Assembly: GCA_012934845.2 (NCBI GenBank)
Contig: WNNJ02000980.1
Coordinates: 62,001-126,000, forward strand
Reading direction: 5' to 3'
Origin: Pomphorhynchus laevis
Lineage: Eukaryota > Acanthocephala > Palaeacanthocephala > Echinorhynchida > Pomphorhynchidae
DNA: 64,000 bases
Both the position numbers and the translations under genes were made by a program. This document shows positions 33,381-44,068 of this stretch, one piece after another (positions within the stretch are counted from its first letter, which is position 1; each line of letters starts with the position of its first letter). Under the pieces are notes generated by a model that was given only the letters and a program-made list of their open reading frames with translations, searched no databases and was not told the DNA's origin.

Positions 33381-34320
33381 CGAAACTTGATAAGATTAAT
33401 GAAGTCTAGCAAGCTGTCATCAGCATCTGTGATTTTATGCGGTCAGTCTCCTGAAGGGACACTGTCACATGACTCTATTGTGAACGGCAATCAAGTAAAG
33501 CAACGATTGATGGAATTGCACTCAAATGCTTCGATAGCTAATTCGGAAGCACTGATTCATAAACCATTATTCCCAAGTTTGAAGCATCACTCGATTCGAT
33601 TTTATCATTAAACGAAGATCAGGTAATCAATACTAGCAAAAGAATTCACGGCAGTGCTGGTCTATCTGGAGTTGATTCATTGTTATGACGTAAAATGCTC
33701 AGCAAATTTAGAATTCAATCGTTCAAACTAGCTCGAGCGCTATCTGATCTTGGTATTTGAATTGCAAACGAGAATATGCAGGTTGGATCATTAGAGGCGT
33801 TGACGGTGTGCCGCCTGATTGCAATAAAGAAAAATAATGGCGGTATCCGCCCTATATGCGTATGTGAAGTATCTCGAAGGATTGTGTGCAAATCACTTCT
33901 GGATATCATGAGACCTGACTTGCATCGGGCCGCTGGCATAGTGCAGCTAGCTGGATCACAAAGAGCCGGAATCGAATATGCAAAAAGGTCCATAAGAAAC
34001 AAATATAAAGAAAGTAATGATAAATGTGTCCTAGCGATAAACGCGTCAAATGCTTTAATTCGATCCACAGAGAAGTTGTTTTACATAACACTGAATATAT
34101 ATGTCCCTCTATGACAAAGACACTAAGGAATATATACATGCAACCATCTCAATTTTGCTTTGGAGGTGAAATTTTGTTCTCCAGTGAGGGATTCACTCAA
34201 GGAGATCCGTTCGCTATTTCTGCATTGACCCCCAGGTTTCTTACTGTGGTTTGACAAAAGAAACACAATCAAAATGAACGTATTTGCTGCAAAACTAGCC
34301 GATTGACCCTTCTTGTTAAC
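33381..34320 (+). pseudogene. RLE-type retroelement, reverse transcriptase fragment
   Basis: The plus-strand frame at 33776-34114 reads GGIRPICVCEVSRRIVCKSL, VQLAGSQRAGIEYAKRSIRN and KCVLAINASNALIRS. Shifted frames continue with a GGEILFSSEG-like block and TQGDPFAIS. The set (GGIRPI, DASNAFN-like, EGTTQGDP-like) belongs to reverse transcriptases that carry a C-terminal CCHC plus restriction-like endonuclease. The frame is broken repeatedly. Confidence 0.7.
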
Positions 34321-34432
34321 TGACGTGACAGCAACAATAAAATACGTTTACTGGTCGAATTAGCAGTAAGATCCCAAACTGATAATTGTTATGAAGCACT
34401 CACATCACTGCTAAAACTAGGAGGACTAGTTT

Positions 34433-34720
34433 TAATAATTCTAATGGGGTGTTAAATTGATCAAATATCATACTGAATGCAGTCAATGTCATTATTGACT
34501 TTAGTTCATCTAGATCACATTGATAATATATAAGGAAGAAAAGGGTTCTAATCGACTCAGTTTCAAATACGAGATTCAACATGACAATCTATGCTAATTC
34601 TATGTCTACTAAGGATATCAAGCTTATTGCGAACTCTTTGTATAGCCATTATTCAAAGTTGGGGAATAAAATAGGTGGTTCTCTGAGAATTATTATCTTT
34701 TGATGTTGAAACTGTTGAAG
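34433..34720 (-). pseudogene. Truncated copy of the virus-nucleoprotein-like gene
   Basis: Near-identical to the start of the ORF at 41278-42858 but with indels and an in-frame stop. Only the N-terminal 70 or so codons survive. It sits inside the RLE retroelement, between its RT and endonuclease parts. With the flank to 35870 it forms one arm of a segmental duplication with about 42640-44068. Confidence 0.7.
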
Positions 34721-35089
34721 AATTTTTGTTTATAAGAAGAAAATGCATTATTCTCTTTCACATATACAACTTGGTATAACTTAAATTTATAAGATAGTAA
34801 TTCATAACGTCAACAGAATCAAATAATTGATGAAGAAGAATTCTCTGTTTTTTCTCCATGTTGTTTTCTCTATGTTGTTTTCTCATTGTCTTATTATTAA
34901 AAAAATATTATTATAGGTATTACTTTCTATAAATGAACGCAATATTGGATCGTAAGGGGAGATCCAATCCCCTAGGGGTTAGGAATGATCCAATCCCCCA
35001 GGTATCTTTGATCCTGCTTCTATTGATCTTCTGGAAAACGACTCTTCAGTTCGAATTTGCACTACATTTGATAGCAACCTTGTCGGAGA

Positions 35090-35850
35090 AGACTTAAGTA
35101 AATTAAAAAAAAACAAGAACATTGTAAGTAGCTGCGAATCGTATCGTCGCTTTCAAGACACGTTTATCTGTCGCACCTGTATCAATGAAAGAAAATACAA
35201 AAAGCATCTTAGAAGATGCGTCATGATATGGTGCTAGCTCATTGTTAAGTGCCCTTTCTCTCAAATACGAAAAGTCCACTCTGAGAGCAGAATAATTCAA
35301 AGATGTAATATCAGCACGTTACGGCGTTTTGCCAGACGACTTGCGAGGTACCTACTGTTTATGCGGCCACGATATTGACGTTGGACACGCTCTTTCCTGC
35401 AAAAAAAAGGAGGCATTCCCACAATCAGACACAACGCGATTCAAGACTTAATTGCCGGTGAACTGACAACAGTCCGTCATTGAGTTGAAATCGAGACAAA
35501 ACCGTACCCGACAATCTTACATTCGTAAATCCGACCACATCACGTGATTATGCGGTGAGATCAGACGTCGTTAGTTTAGGCTTGAATGGAACACTATTCG
35601 AGCGGACATTTCTTGATGTCAGCATATTTTCACCTCTAGCTCAATCGTATCTGTATCGTTCGTCCACATCCGTTTTTGAATACAACGAACACCGAAAATC
35701 ATCGAAATATGGCGAAAGAATTGACAAGGTTGAACACGGAAAATTCGTACCTGTAATCTTATCAACAACCGATTGTTTAGGCGATCAGGCAAAATCTCTA
35801 CTGAAGCGCATCCCATCTACGTAAGTTGTACATCGAACAGGCCAGTATCC
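35090..35850 (+). pseudogene. RLE-type retroelement, CCHC and endonuclease fragment (copy 1)
   Basis: Frames read GVLPDDLRGTYCLCGHDID, VGHALSCKK, GIPTIRHNAIQDLIAGEL (a CCHC knuckle), then RSDVVSLGLNGTLFERTFLD with VSIFSPLAQSYL and KVEHGKFVPVI (35555-35824). The last block is the restriction-like nuclease core (FLDVSIF as the D-containing strand). A second copy is at 43.2-44.05 kb. Confidence 0.7.
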
Positions 35851-35884
35851 TGGGCCTATTCGATGTACAACCTACATGTTGTAT

Positions 35885-36062
35885 CCTGGGCGGCGACGAG
35901 GAAGGGTCGGAGACCGTAGTTGTTGGAGTAATTAGGAACGTGGAGTTAGAGGGTATGACAGGAACGAAGCGATAGCGATGTAGGGTGAGTATCGTCTAAG
36001 AAAGGAAGGTTGATGAACGATGGGGAGCCTACAGCGATGAGACGAAAGTAACGAGTTTTTGT
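35885..36062 (-). mobile_element. LINE-B 3' coding fragment
   Basis: Minus-strand match to LINE-B residues around VGSPSFINLPFLDDTRPT and VPNYSNNYGLQSFLVA. Both ends are truncated; it abuts the plus-strand LINE-B copy. Confidence 0.7.
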
Positions 36063-36355
36063 GCCACCAAACTAATATGCAACCTTTCCAATAAGCACAT
36101 ATCAACATCCAACACGTCAACTCAAACTACCCCTGTCGTTTCTAATGTCTTTTCTCCACCCACCGACCTTGCCACCATATACACTTCCCATTCCATGTCA
36201 TCTTCACTCCCCGACACCCCAGTCCCGTCCTTCCCGTCTCGTTTCGCAATAACTAGCATCCATCAATCGAAATCACCTCCACCAACCTCCACTATCCTTA
36301 CACTCATAACCTTTCCTCACATCGCTTGCCACCCACTTAATTATCATTATCCTCT

Positions 36356-36943
36356 ATGTCTCCCGTCGTCAAACCAAATCCCTCCAAATCATCAACTGAA
36401 AGCTCTTCTATCGTGATCTCACCTACTCACGTCAGTCGTCCTCCTTTACGGAAGCGCTTTGCTTCTCGCGATCGTTGCGTCATTGTTACTAATATCACGC
36501 CTTCTAACTCCTTATCTCCACAAGCACGTCTGGACCACGATGTTTCCGCCTTCAGATCCATCCTCTCGTCTATTGTTCCTGCGGATAAACCATCCTTTTT
36601 CAAGGACATTTCTCCTGTCGCATTTATCCGTCTAAACAAATCTTCTCAATCTAATCCTTCCCAGCCCCCTCTCCTAAAAATTGTTTTCAAGCATCGCTCT
36701 CACGCGTCTTCTGTCCTCTCTCAACGATTCAAACTCATGTCATCTTCAACCACTCGAATTTTCCCCGATCGCGCCCCTTCTGAAATCGCTCAAATCTCTT
36801 CAGCCCGCATCGAAAAACGCCGTCGCGAGGAAAACGGCGAAACATCACTCTCCATCCGAAACATAGACGGAAATTTTCAAGTTGTCCACACCCGTCCAAA
36901 AATTCGATGGCGCTCCATCTCTCCTATGTGTCTTCTCCACTAG
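36356..36943 (+). CDS. LINE-B (+), ORF1 RNA-binding part
   Basis: A 195-codon frame: SPQARLDHDVSAFRSILSSI, PVAFIRLNKSSQSN, LLKIVFKHRSHASSVLSQRF, RIFPDRAPSEIAQ, ETSLSIRNIDGNFQVVHTRP. It is homologous to the LINE-A 28.5-29.4 kb ORF. It ends 37 nt beyond the ORF2 ATG, the same overlap as in LINE-A. Confidence 0.75.
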   Translation: MSPVVKPNPSKSSTESSSIVISPTHVSRPPLRKRFASRDRCVIVTNITPSNSLSPQARLDHDVSAFRSILSSIVPADKPSFFKDISPVAFIRLNKSSQSNPSQPPLLKIVFKHRSHASSVLSQRFKLMSSSTTRIFPDRAPSEIAQISSARIEKRRREENGETSLSIRNIDGNFQVVHTRPKIRWRSISPMCLLH

Positions 36944-38079
36944 ACTCTTTCGCCACAGCACACGGTTTCCGCCTCGGTCTCCTCAACACTAGATCTATTC
37001 TCAATAAATCCGATCTTATCCTCAACCTATTCACCAAGCAATCCATCGATCTCTTCTGCCTCACCGAATCCTGGCACTCAGATTCCGACGACCTTTCCAT
37101 TCGCCGTCTGCTCTCTGCCGGTTGCTCCCTAGTCGAATCCGCCCGCCCCCTCAGCTCATGCCCTTCTAAATCCTCTAATCATGGCGGCATCGTCGCATTC
37201 GCGCGTCACCCAGCGTCTCTTCGCAAAATCAATCCCCCTTTCAGTCCTTGCTCTTTTGAATTGCTCACTTGTCGTTATTCTAACCCGATCACTCTAGATC
37301 TCGCCATTGTATACCGTCCTGGTTCATCAGCTCCTACAGCCTTATTTTTTACCGAACTCGCTGACCTCCTTTCGCATTGTTCTTTGTCCTCAATCCCTTC
37401 ACTCGTTCTAGGCGACTTCAATATCCGCCTAGACCGCCCCTCTTCTACAGATTCCATCCGCTTCATCAACATTCTATCCAACTACAATTACAAACTAATC
37501 TCCACTGCCCCCACACATATACTTGGTGGGGCACTCGACATCATCGCTGTCCCCGATCATTTTGCTGCCTACACCTCACTGTCCATCTCTGATCCTGGTC
37601 TATCCGATCACTTTCTTATCACCCTTGATCTCACTCGCAACCACACCCCTCCTCACACACCTACAATCCTACGTCGCCCTTGGAAAAATCTTGCCCTCTC
37701 CCTTCTCCGATATGCCTTAATCAAATCGTCTCTATCATTACCCACAATAACATATTCATCTCCTCACGATCTCGCCTTTCTTTTCGACTCTGAACTCACA
37801 TCAACTCTCGATATTCTCTTGCCCTTCAAGTCTCACCCACACCGTCGCTTGCACCGTGCCCCATGGTTTGACATCCAATGTCTACTCTCAAAGCGTCGAC
37901 TCCGCCATGCTTTTCGAGTCTATCACCGCTCTCTCAGACGTGATTTCCGCTCGATCACTCCGTCTTTCCGTGATTCCTATCTTGCTCTTCGCCGGTCTCA
38001 TCTCAACCTACTACGTACCAAATGCAACTCCTTCTGGCAGCATAAAATCATCACTTCATTCAACTCTAAGACTCTCTAG
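36907..38079 (+). CDS. LINE-B (+), ORF2 AP-type endonuclease part
   Basis: A 390-codon frame from ATG: LLNTRSILNKSDLILNLF, LTESWHSDSDD, NHGGIVAFARHP, AIVYRPGSSAP, VLGDFNIRLDRP, THILGGALDIIAVPDHF, GLSDHFLI. The full endonuclease fold and part of the linker (APWFDIQCLLSKRRLRHAFR) are present. It ends at a stop before the RT. Confidence 0.85.
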   Translation: MALHLSYVSSPLDSFATAHGFRLGLLNTRSILNKSDLILNLFTKQSIDLFCLTESWHSDSDDLSIRRLLSAGCSLVESARPLSSCPSKSSNHGGIVAFARHPASLRKINPPFSPCSFELLTCRYSNPITLDLAIVYRPGSSAPTALFFTELADLLSHCSLSSIPSLVLGDFNIRLDRPSSTDSIRFINILSNYNYKLISTAPTHILGGALDIIAVPDHFAAYTSLSISDPGLSDHFLITLDLTRNHTPPHTPTILRRPWKNLALSLLRYALIKSSLSLPTITYSSPHDLAFLFDSELTSTLDILLPFKSHPHRRLHRAPWFDIQCLLSKRRLRHAFRVYHRSLRRDFRSITPSFRDSYLALRRSHLNLLRTKCNSFWQHKIITSFNSKTL

Positions 38080-38381
38080 CATACTTTTAACTCAATCCTT
38101 GCTCGCTCCTCTTCGCCGTGCAACATAAATCCCCATGATTATTCGTCATGTCTCAAGACCAAAGTATCCACGTTGCTCTCTCACATCCCGGTATCCATCA
38201 TGTCCCACTCTGCTACGGCTAGCATCATGCTCCCGGAACTCTTTCATCTCCTCCCTGTCTCACCTACACGAAGTATCATCTGTCCTCATGTCCTTGCCCA
38301 ACAAAACCTCACCTGCCGATCCCCTGCCTACTCACATATTAAAATCTATATGCTCATCGATATCCCCATTTTCTCACAACC

Positions 38382-39801
38382 TTGTTTAACTTGTCCATCC
38401 GCAGTCGTATGTTCCCTTCACACTGGAAATCCGCAATCGTTCGTCCCCTCCTTAAGAAACAATCGCTCGACCCCTCCCTTCCTTCTAGCTATCGCCCCAT
38501 TTCACTACTCCCTACTCTTTCAAAGCTCTTAGAACGCCTCATCTTAATACAAATCAACGCTTATCTCTCCTCATCCAATCTGTACCCTCCTTTCCAATCC
38601 GCTTTCCGCTCTAATCACTCGACAGAAATCGCATGCATAAAAGTGTACAACGACTTACTCATTTCTCGAGACAAGGCTCTATATAGTGTTCTCATCTCCC
38701 TCGACCTCTCCTCCGCATTCGACATTGTCGACCACTCCGTCCTCCTTTCTCGCCTTCGTTATGATTACGGATTTTCTTCCTCCTCCGTAGCATGGTTCGC
38801 CTCATATCTATCCGACCGTTCCTTTCGCGTCTGTTCTAATTCATCATCCTCCCCTCCCATCCCTATTTTTGGCGGGGCCCCACAAGGTACAGTCCTAGTT
38901 CCGCTGCTTTTCTCTCTCTTGCTTGGCGATCTCTCTCCATTTATCAAACCTTACTCCTTTAACGTCATGCAATACGCCGATGACATTCTAATCTATGCTC
39001 ATGCACCCGCACATCGCATACACGATATCGGCATTTCTGCCTCCAACTGTCTTTCTTCTATCTACAAACGTCTCTCCAATCTCCATCTCGTTCTAAACCC
39101 CGAAAAGTCCAAAATAATGTGGATCCTTCCCCGTAAATCAAACATATCTCCTCCCACTGTATCTTTTGCGTCATCGATCATTCCTATAGTTCACAATCTC
39201 ACTTTCTTAGGCTTCCATTTCGATGATCACCTTTCCCTTAAACCCTTCGTCCGTGACAAGGTCCGCTCGTCTAACTTAATTCTCCGTGACATCCGCCGTA
39301 TCCGCCCCCTTATCGACTTCCGTTCTTGTATGTCTCTTCTTTCATCGTTTTTTTCCTAAAATCGATTACTGCCTTAGCCTTTTCGCCAATTCTCCAAAAT
39401 CCATCATCCTACCCCTACAACGAATAATCAACACCGCCGTTCGAGTGCTCTTTCGTCTCCGTCGCTTCGACCACACATCCACATATTTTGCCCAACTCTC
39501 CTGGACAACCATCTACATCCGCATCAAACTCCGCCTTCTCGTTACTTTTCGTCTCATCGCTGTCGGCTCCCCATCGTTCATCAACCTTCCTTTCTTAGAC
39601 GATACTCGCCCCACCTCGCTATCGCTTTGTTCCTGTCATACCCTCTTACTCCACGTTCCTAATTACTCCAACAACTACGGTCTCCAATCCTTCCTCGTCG
39701 CCGCCTCACTCGCCTGGAATCAACTCCCTCTCGACGTCCGCCGCGCCCCCTCCTTTATCACATTCAAACACCTCCTCCGTTCACACCTTCTCGACACCTG
39801 A
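38382..39801 (+). pseudogene. LINE-B (+), ORF2 reverse transcriptase and C-terminus
   Basis: Two overlapping frames (38382-39359 and 39286-39801) give LPSSYRPISLLPTLSKLLER, SLDLSSAFDIVDHSVLLSRL, APQGTVLVPLLFSLLLGDLS, MQYADDILIYAHAPAHR, FLGFHFDDHLSLKPFVRDKV and the C-terminal FLVAASLAWNQLPLDVRRA. A one-base insertion in the T-run near 39350 breaks the frame. Confidence 0.8.
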
Positions 39802-39820
39802 TTCACAGTTTTGTTTTGTT

Positions 39821-39870
39821 GTGGTCATGTAAGCGTGCGCTGGCACGCATTTGCTACGTTAAAATAAATC
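39821..39870 (+). promoter_or_regulatory. LINE-B 3' terminal stem-loop and tail
   Basis: GCGTGC-GCTG-GCACGC (39833-39848) within a GTGG/CTAC clamp, then AAAATAAATC. Present at every LINE-B end in the window. Confidence 0.75.
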
Positions 39871-39885
39871 CTTTTTTTAACGAGA

Positions 39886-41110
39886 AGAAGGCGGAGTTTG
39901 ATGCGGATGTGGATGGTGTGCCTGGAGAGTTGGGTAAAATATGTAGATGTGTGGTCGAAGCGACGGAGACGAAAGAGCACTCGAACGGCGGTGTTGATTA
40001 TTCGTTGTAGGGGTAGGATGATGGATTTTGGAGAATTGGCGAAAAGGCTAAGGCAGTAATCGATTTTAGGGAAAAGAAGCGATGAAAGAAGAGACATACA
40101 AGAACGGAAGTCGATAAGGGGGCGGATACGGCGGATGTCACGGAGAATTAAGTTAGATGAGCGGACCTTGTCACGGACGAAGGGTTTAAGGGAAAAGTGA
40201 TCATCGAAATGAAAGCCTAAGAAAGTGAGATTGTGAACTATGGGGATGATCGATGAGGCAAAATATACAGTGGGAGGAGATATGTTTGGCTTACGGGGGA
40301 GGATCCACATTATTTTGGACTTTTCGGGGTTTAGAACGAGATGGAGATTGGAGAGACGTTTGTAGATAGAAGAAAGACAGTTGGAGGCAGAAATGTTGAT
40401 ATCGTGTATGCGATGTGCGGGTGCATGAGCATAGATTAGAATGACATCGGCGTATTGCATGACCTTAAAGGAGTAAGGTTTGATAAACGGAGATAAATCG
40501 CCAAGCAGAAGAGAGAAAAGCAGGGGACTTAGGACTGAACCTTGTGGGACCCCGCAAAAAATAGGGATGGGAGGGGAGGATGATGAATTAGAACAGACGC
40601 GAAAGGAACGGTCGGATAGATATGAGGCGAACCATGCTACAGAGGAGGAAGAAAAGCCGTAATCATAACGAAGGCGAGAAAGGAGGACGGAGTGGTTGAC
40701 AATGTCGAATGCGGAGGAGAGGTCGAGGGAGATGAGAACACTATATAGAGCCTTGTCTCAAGAAATGAGTAAGTCGTTGTACACTTTTATGCATTCGATT
40801 TCTGTCGAGTGATTAAAGCGGAAAGCGGATTGGAATGGAGGGTACAGATTGGATGAGGAGAGATAAGCGTTAATTTGTATTAAGATGAGGCGTTCTAAGA
40901 GCTTTGAAAGAGTAGCGAGTAGTGAAATGGGGCGATAGCTAGAAGGAAGGGAGGGGTCGAGCGATTGTTTCTTAAGGAGGGGACGAACGATTGCGGATTT
41001 CCAGTATGAAGGGAAGATACGACTGCGGATGGACGAGTTAAACAAGGTTGTGAGAAATGGGGATATCGATAAGCTTTTAGATTTTAATATGTGAGTCGGC
41101 AGCGGAATAT
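39886..41110 (-). mobile_element. LINE-B (-), truncated at both ends, inverted to the preceding copy
   Basis: Encodes LPSSYRPISLLATLSKLLER (41144-40758 frame) and MQYADVILIYAHAPAHRIHD to LRLLL (40460-39880). The 3' part is missing; it is joined directly to the 3' end of the plus copy. YADV replaces the catalytic YADD, so it is inactive. With 38400-39540 it makes inverted arms of about 1.2 kb. Confidence 0.8.
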
Positions 41111-41260
41111 TTATCACCTCATCATTAAAGTGATGGTTTACCAATAACTCTGTTTTATTTTTTTAATACTAACTATGTCAGTAAATGCGAATATGTATAT
41201 ATTTATGAGATCAATAAATTCTTATTAAATAGTTGTTGAAAGATTTAATATCAAATTGTC

Positions 41261-41270
41261 TTTTTCTTAA
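41261..41270 (-). terminator. Virus-like gene-end signal
   Basis: TTAAGAAAAA on the minus strand starts 7 nt after the stop of the 526-codon ORF. It resembles the U-tract gene-end signals of mononegaviruses. In AT-rich DNA such a match alone would be weak; its position gives it weight. Confidence 0.4.
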
Positions 41271-41277
41271 ATTACTT

Positions 41278-42858
41278 TTAAGAATTCAATCTGTCAAACG
41301 ATAAATTATCAAAATAATCAATTATGCTTTGATTCTCTGGATCATGCTGTAGTGCACTGACATCTATAGTTTCATTTCTTAAATTAACACTATTTTGGAC
41401 CTGTGAAATGACTTGATTATTTCTTTGTGATGGATTGTTCTGTCTATGTGAATCATCATTTTCCAATTCACCTGCATCATTGATGACATCCCTCTGGTTT
41501 CTTACTTCTCTGATTAAAGAACAATTAGAAAAATTAATTATATTCATTGATACGCGTTTACGCATATCAATGAATATACGTTCTTTCAGCTCCATTGGCA
41601 GCATAGGAGAGTCAAACACAGCCATCTGTGTTTGCCCCTCCTTAATACTATTAGAATTTAGTGAAGCTAGCATAAATCCAAAGTACAGATTATTCTTGAC
41701 AGATATATCTGCAAAATATCTTTGGTCGATTAGCTTGGCCCACTTAAATGTCGCCTTCACGGCCCTCTTTTCGGCAATTTCGATTTCATTTAGATCTTTA
41801 TAAGTTGTAAAGTATAACTGCAGATATGTCAACATCTTTTTGATGGAGTTCATGGATTCTTTACACCACAACATACTTAGTAATCGTAATGGATCATCGA
41901 ACTTCAAAACATTTGAAGCTAATAATAACATTGAAACTAACTGGAGTCCGGCCATACTAGTGTGTGTTAGTAGGCCATTTCGAATTATCGCCAATGTGGA
42001 AGTTGTGTTATTATTTGAAAGTAAATGATGGATGCAGTAACCAAATGCTGACTTTGCTCCAGTGGATCCTTCTTGCATTGAAACTTTATAAGCCGCTAGA
42101 CATTCTTCTGATGGTAATGTTATTGTCAATTCATTAGCTCTAAATTCTTCTGAATAATGTTGTCTGAGTACTTCTACAAATGTTCTATTTAATGATTTAA
42201 GAACAATTGCCGGACTTTTTAAAATACATCTAAATGAGCATAATGAGAGCATTCCCAAGTATGCTATAAATTTAGGCTGTAACATATTGTCATCAATGAT
42301 AATGTCATATTTTTGTTCTAATGGTCTTGAATCATCAAATCGTTGTGCTCTTGGCGTAGATAATTTAGTTTTCTTTTTTACATCCGTTATATGATTATCA
42401 TTTGGAATTACTTCTATAAAATTTACAATTGCTTCCATCATTGTATTTTCAACATTGAAAGCAATTGTCCCGCTTAATTTGTATGTGATAAGTTTTCTAT
42501 CCAGGGAATCTTTTTCTTTTAATACTACACTGTTCAAAGTATCCTGTAAAGATGATGCTATTGCTGTTCTGTCATCTGCCATATCTCTAAAAATCAGAGT
42601 ATCCTTACTTGGTTCTCTAAGTTGACATAACATTAGACTTAATAATTCTAATGGGGCGTTAAATTGATCAAATATCATACTGAATGCAGTCCATGCCATT
42701 ATTGACTTTAGTTCATCTAGATCACATTGATAATATCTAAGGAAGAACAAGGTTCTAATCGACTCATAGTTCCAAATACGAGATTCTACAAGACTATCTA
42801 TGATAATTCCACGTCTAATAAGGATATCAAGCTTATTGCGAACTCTTTCCATAGCCAT
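41278..42858 (-). CDS. Virus nucleoprotein-like ORF (probable endogenous viral element), intact
   Basis: A 526-codon uninterrupted frame from ATG with no stop or frameshift. It is mostly helical in prediction by eye: hydrophobic and polar heptads, no signal peptide and no catalytic motif. The central part (SMAGLQLVSMLLLASNVLKF) followed by TFKWAKLIDQRYFADIS and NNLYFGFMLASL is reminiscent of mononegavirus or chuvirus nucleoproteins, which wrap genomic RNA. The length fits. The C-terminal 80 residues are Asn/Gln-rich and look disordered. A partial decayed copy is at 34.4-34.7 kb, while this one is open. Alternatives are an orphan host gene or another mobile-element protein. Confidence 0.45.
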   Translation of the reverse strand: MAMERVRNKLDILIRRGIIIDSLVESRIWNYESIRTLFFLRYYQCDLDELKSIMAWTAFSMIFDQFNAPLELLSLMLCQLREPSKDTLIFRDMADDRTAIASSLQDTLNSVVLKEKDSLDRKLITYKLSGTIAFNVENTMMEAIVNFIEVIPNDNHITDVKKKTKLSTPRAQRFDDSRPLEQKYDIIIDDNMLQPKFIAYLGMLSLCSFRCILKSPAIVLKSLNRTFVEVLRQHYSEEFRANELTITLPSEECLAAYKVSMQEGSTGAKSAFGYCIHHLLSNNNTTSTLAIIRNGLLTHTSMAGLQLVSMLLLASNVLKFDDPLRLLSMLWCKESMNSIKKMLTYLQLYFTTYKDLNEIEIAEKRAVKATFKWAKLIDQRYFADISVKNNLYFGFMLASLNSNSIKEGQTQMAVFDSPMLPMELKERIFIDMRKRVSMNIINFSNCSLIREVRNQRDVINDAGELENDDSHRQNNPSQRNNQVISQVQNSVNLRNETIDVSALQHDPENQSIIDYFDNLSFDRLNS

Positions 42859-42859
42859 T

Positions 42860-43145
42860 ATTCAAAGTTGGGGAATAAAATAGGTAGTTCTCTGAGAATT
42901 ATTATCTTTTGATGTTGAAGCTGTTCAAGAATTTTTGTTTATAAGAAGAAAATGCATTATTCTCTTTCACATATACAACTTGGTATAACTTAAATTTATA
43001 AGATAGTAATTCATAACGTCAACAGAATCAAATAATTGATGAAGAAGAATTCTCTGTTTTTTCTCCATGTTGTTTTCTCTATGTTGTTTTCTCATTGTCT
43101 TATTATTAAAAAAATATTATTATAGGTATTACTTTCTATAAATGA
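42860..43145. other. Spacer between the virus-like ORF and the RLE fragment
   Basis: AT-rich and matched by 34700-34915. Contains repeated TTGTTTTCTC phrases. It would be the 5' flank of the virus-like gene; no promoter can be named. Confidence 0.4.
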
Positions 43146-43149
43146 AAGC

Positions 43150-44068
43150 AATATTGGATCGTAAGGGGAGATCCAATCCCCTAGGGTTAGGAATGATCCC
43201 ATCCCCCCAGGTATCTTTGATCCTGCTTCTATTGCTCTTCTGGAAAACGACTTTTCAGTTCGAATTTGCTCTACATTTGATAGCAACCTTGTCGAAGAAG
43301 ACTTAAGTAAATTAAAAAAAAACAAGAACTTTGTAAGTAGCTGCGAATCGTATCGTCGCTTTCAAGACACGTTTATCTGTCGCACCTGTATCAATGAAAG
43401 AAAATACAAAAAGCATCTTAGAAGATGCGTCATGATATGGTGCTAGCTCATTGTTAAGTGCCATTTCTCTCAAATACGAAAAGTCCACTCTGAGAGCAGA
43501 ATAATTCAAAGATGAAATATCAGCACGTTACGGCGTTTTGCCAGACGACTTGCGAGGTACCTACTGTTTATGCGGCCACGATACTGACGTTGGACACGCT
43601 CTTTCCTGCAAAAAAGGAGGCATTCCTACAATCAGACACAACGCGATTCAAGACTTAATTGCCGGTGAACTGACAACAGTCTGTCATTGAGTAAAAATCG
43701 AAACAAAACTCACCCGTACCCGACAATCTAACATTCGTAAATCCGACCAGATCACGTGATTATGCGGTGAGGTCGGACGTCGTTAGTTCAGGCTTGAATG
43801 GAACACTGTTCGAGCGGACATTTCTTGATGTCAGCATCTTTTCACCTCTAGCTCAATCGTATCTGTATCGTTCGTCCACATCCATTTTTGAATACAACGA
43901 ACACCGAAAATCATCGTAATATGGCGAAAGAATTTACAAGGTTGAACACGGAAAATTCGTACTTGTAATCTTTTTTTAACAACCGATTGTTTAGGCGATC
44001 AGGCAAAATCTCTACTGAAGCGCATCGCATCTACGTAAGTTGTACATCGAACAGGCCAGTATCCTGGG
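43150..44068 (+). pseudogene. RLE-type retroelement, CCHC and endonuclease fragment (copy 2)
   Basis: Same content as 34930-35870: GVLPDDLRGTYCLCGHD, ALSCKKGG, IRHNAIQDLIAGEL, then the endonuclease block. More stops than copy 1. High identity with copy 1, including the non-coding spacer, shows a segmental duplication. Confidence 0.7.

Larger units (their letters stand above)
36100..39885 (+). mobile_element. LINE-B (+), CR1/Jockey-like non-LTR retrotransposon, 5'-truncated
   Basis: Related to LINE-A at protein level but clearly different in base use (more C/T-rich, higher GC). Contains the ORF1 RNA-binding part, ORF2 endonuclease and reverse transcriptase, and ends with the tail hairpin and AAAATAAATC. 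The ORF1 zinc finger is missing, so the 5' end is lost. ORF2 has frameshifts at about 38080-38380 and near 39350. Its RT half is mirrored by a minus-strand copy directly downstream. Confidence 0.85.

Noticed and set aside
41840-42912. Plus-strand ORFs within the virus-like gene
   Set aside because: Antisense shadows of the 526-codon frame without features.
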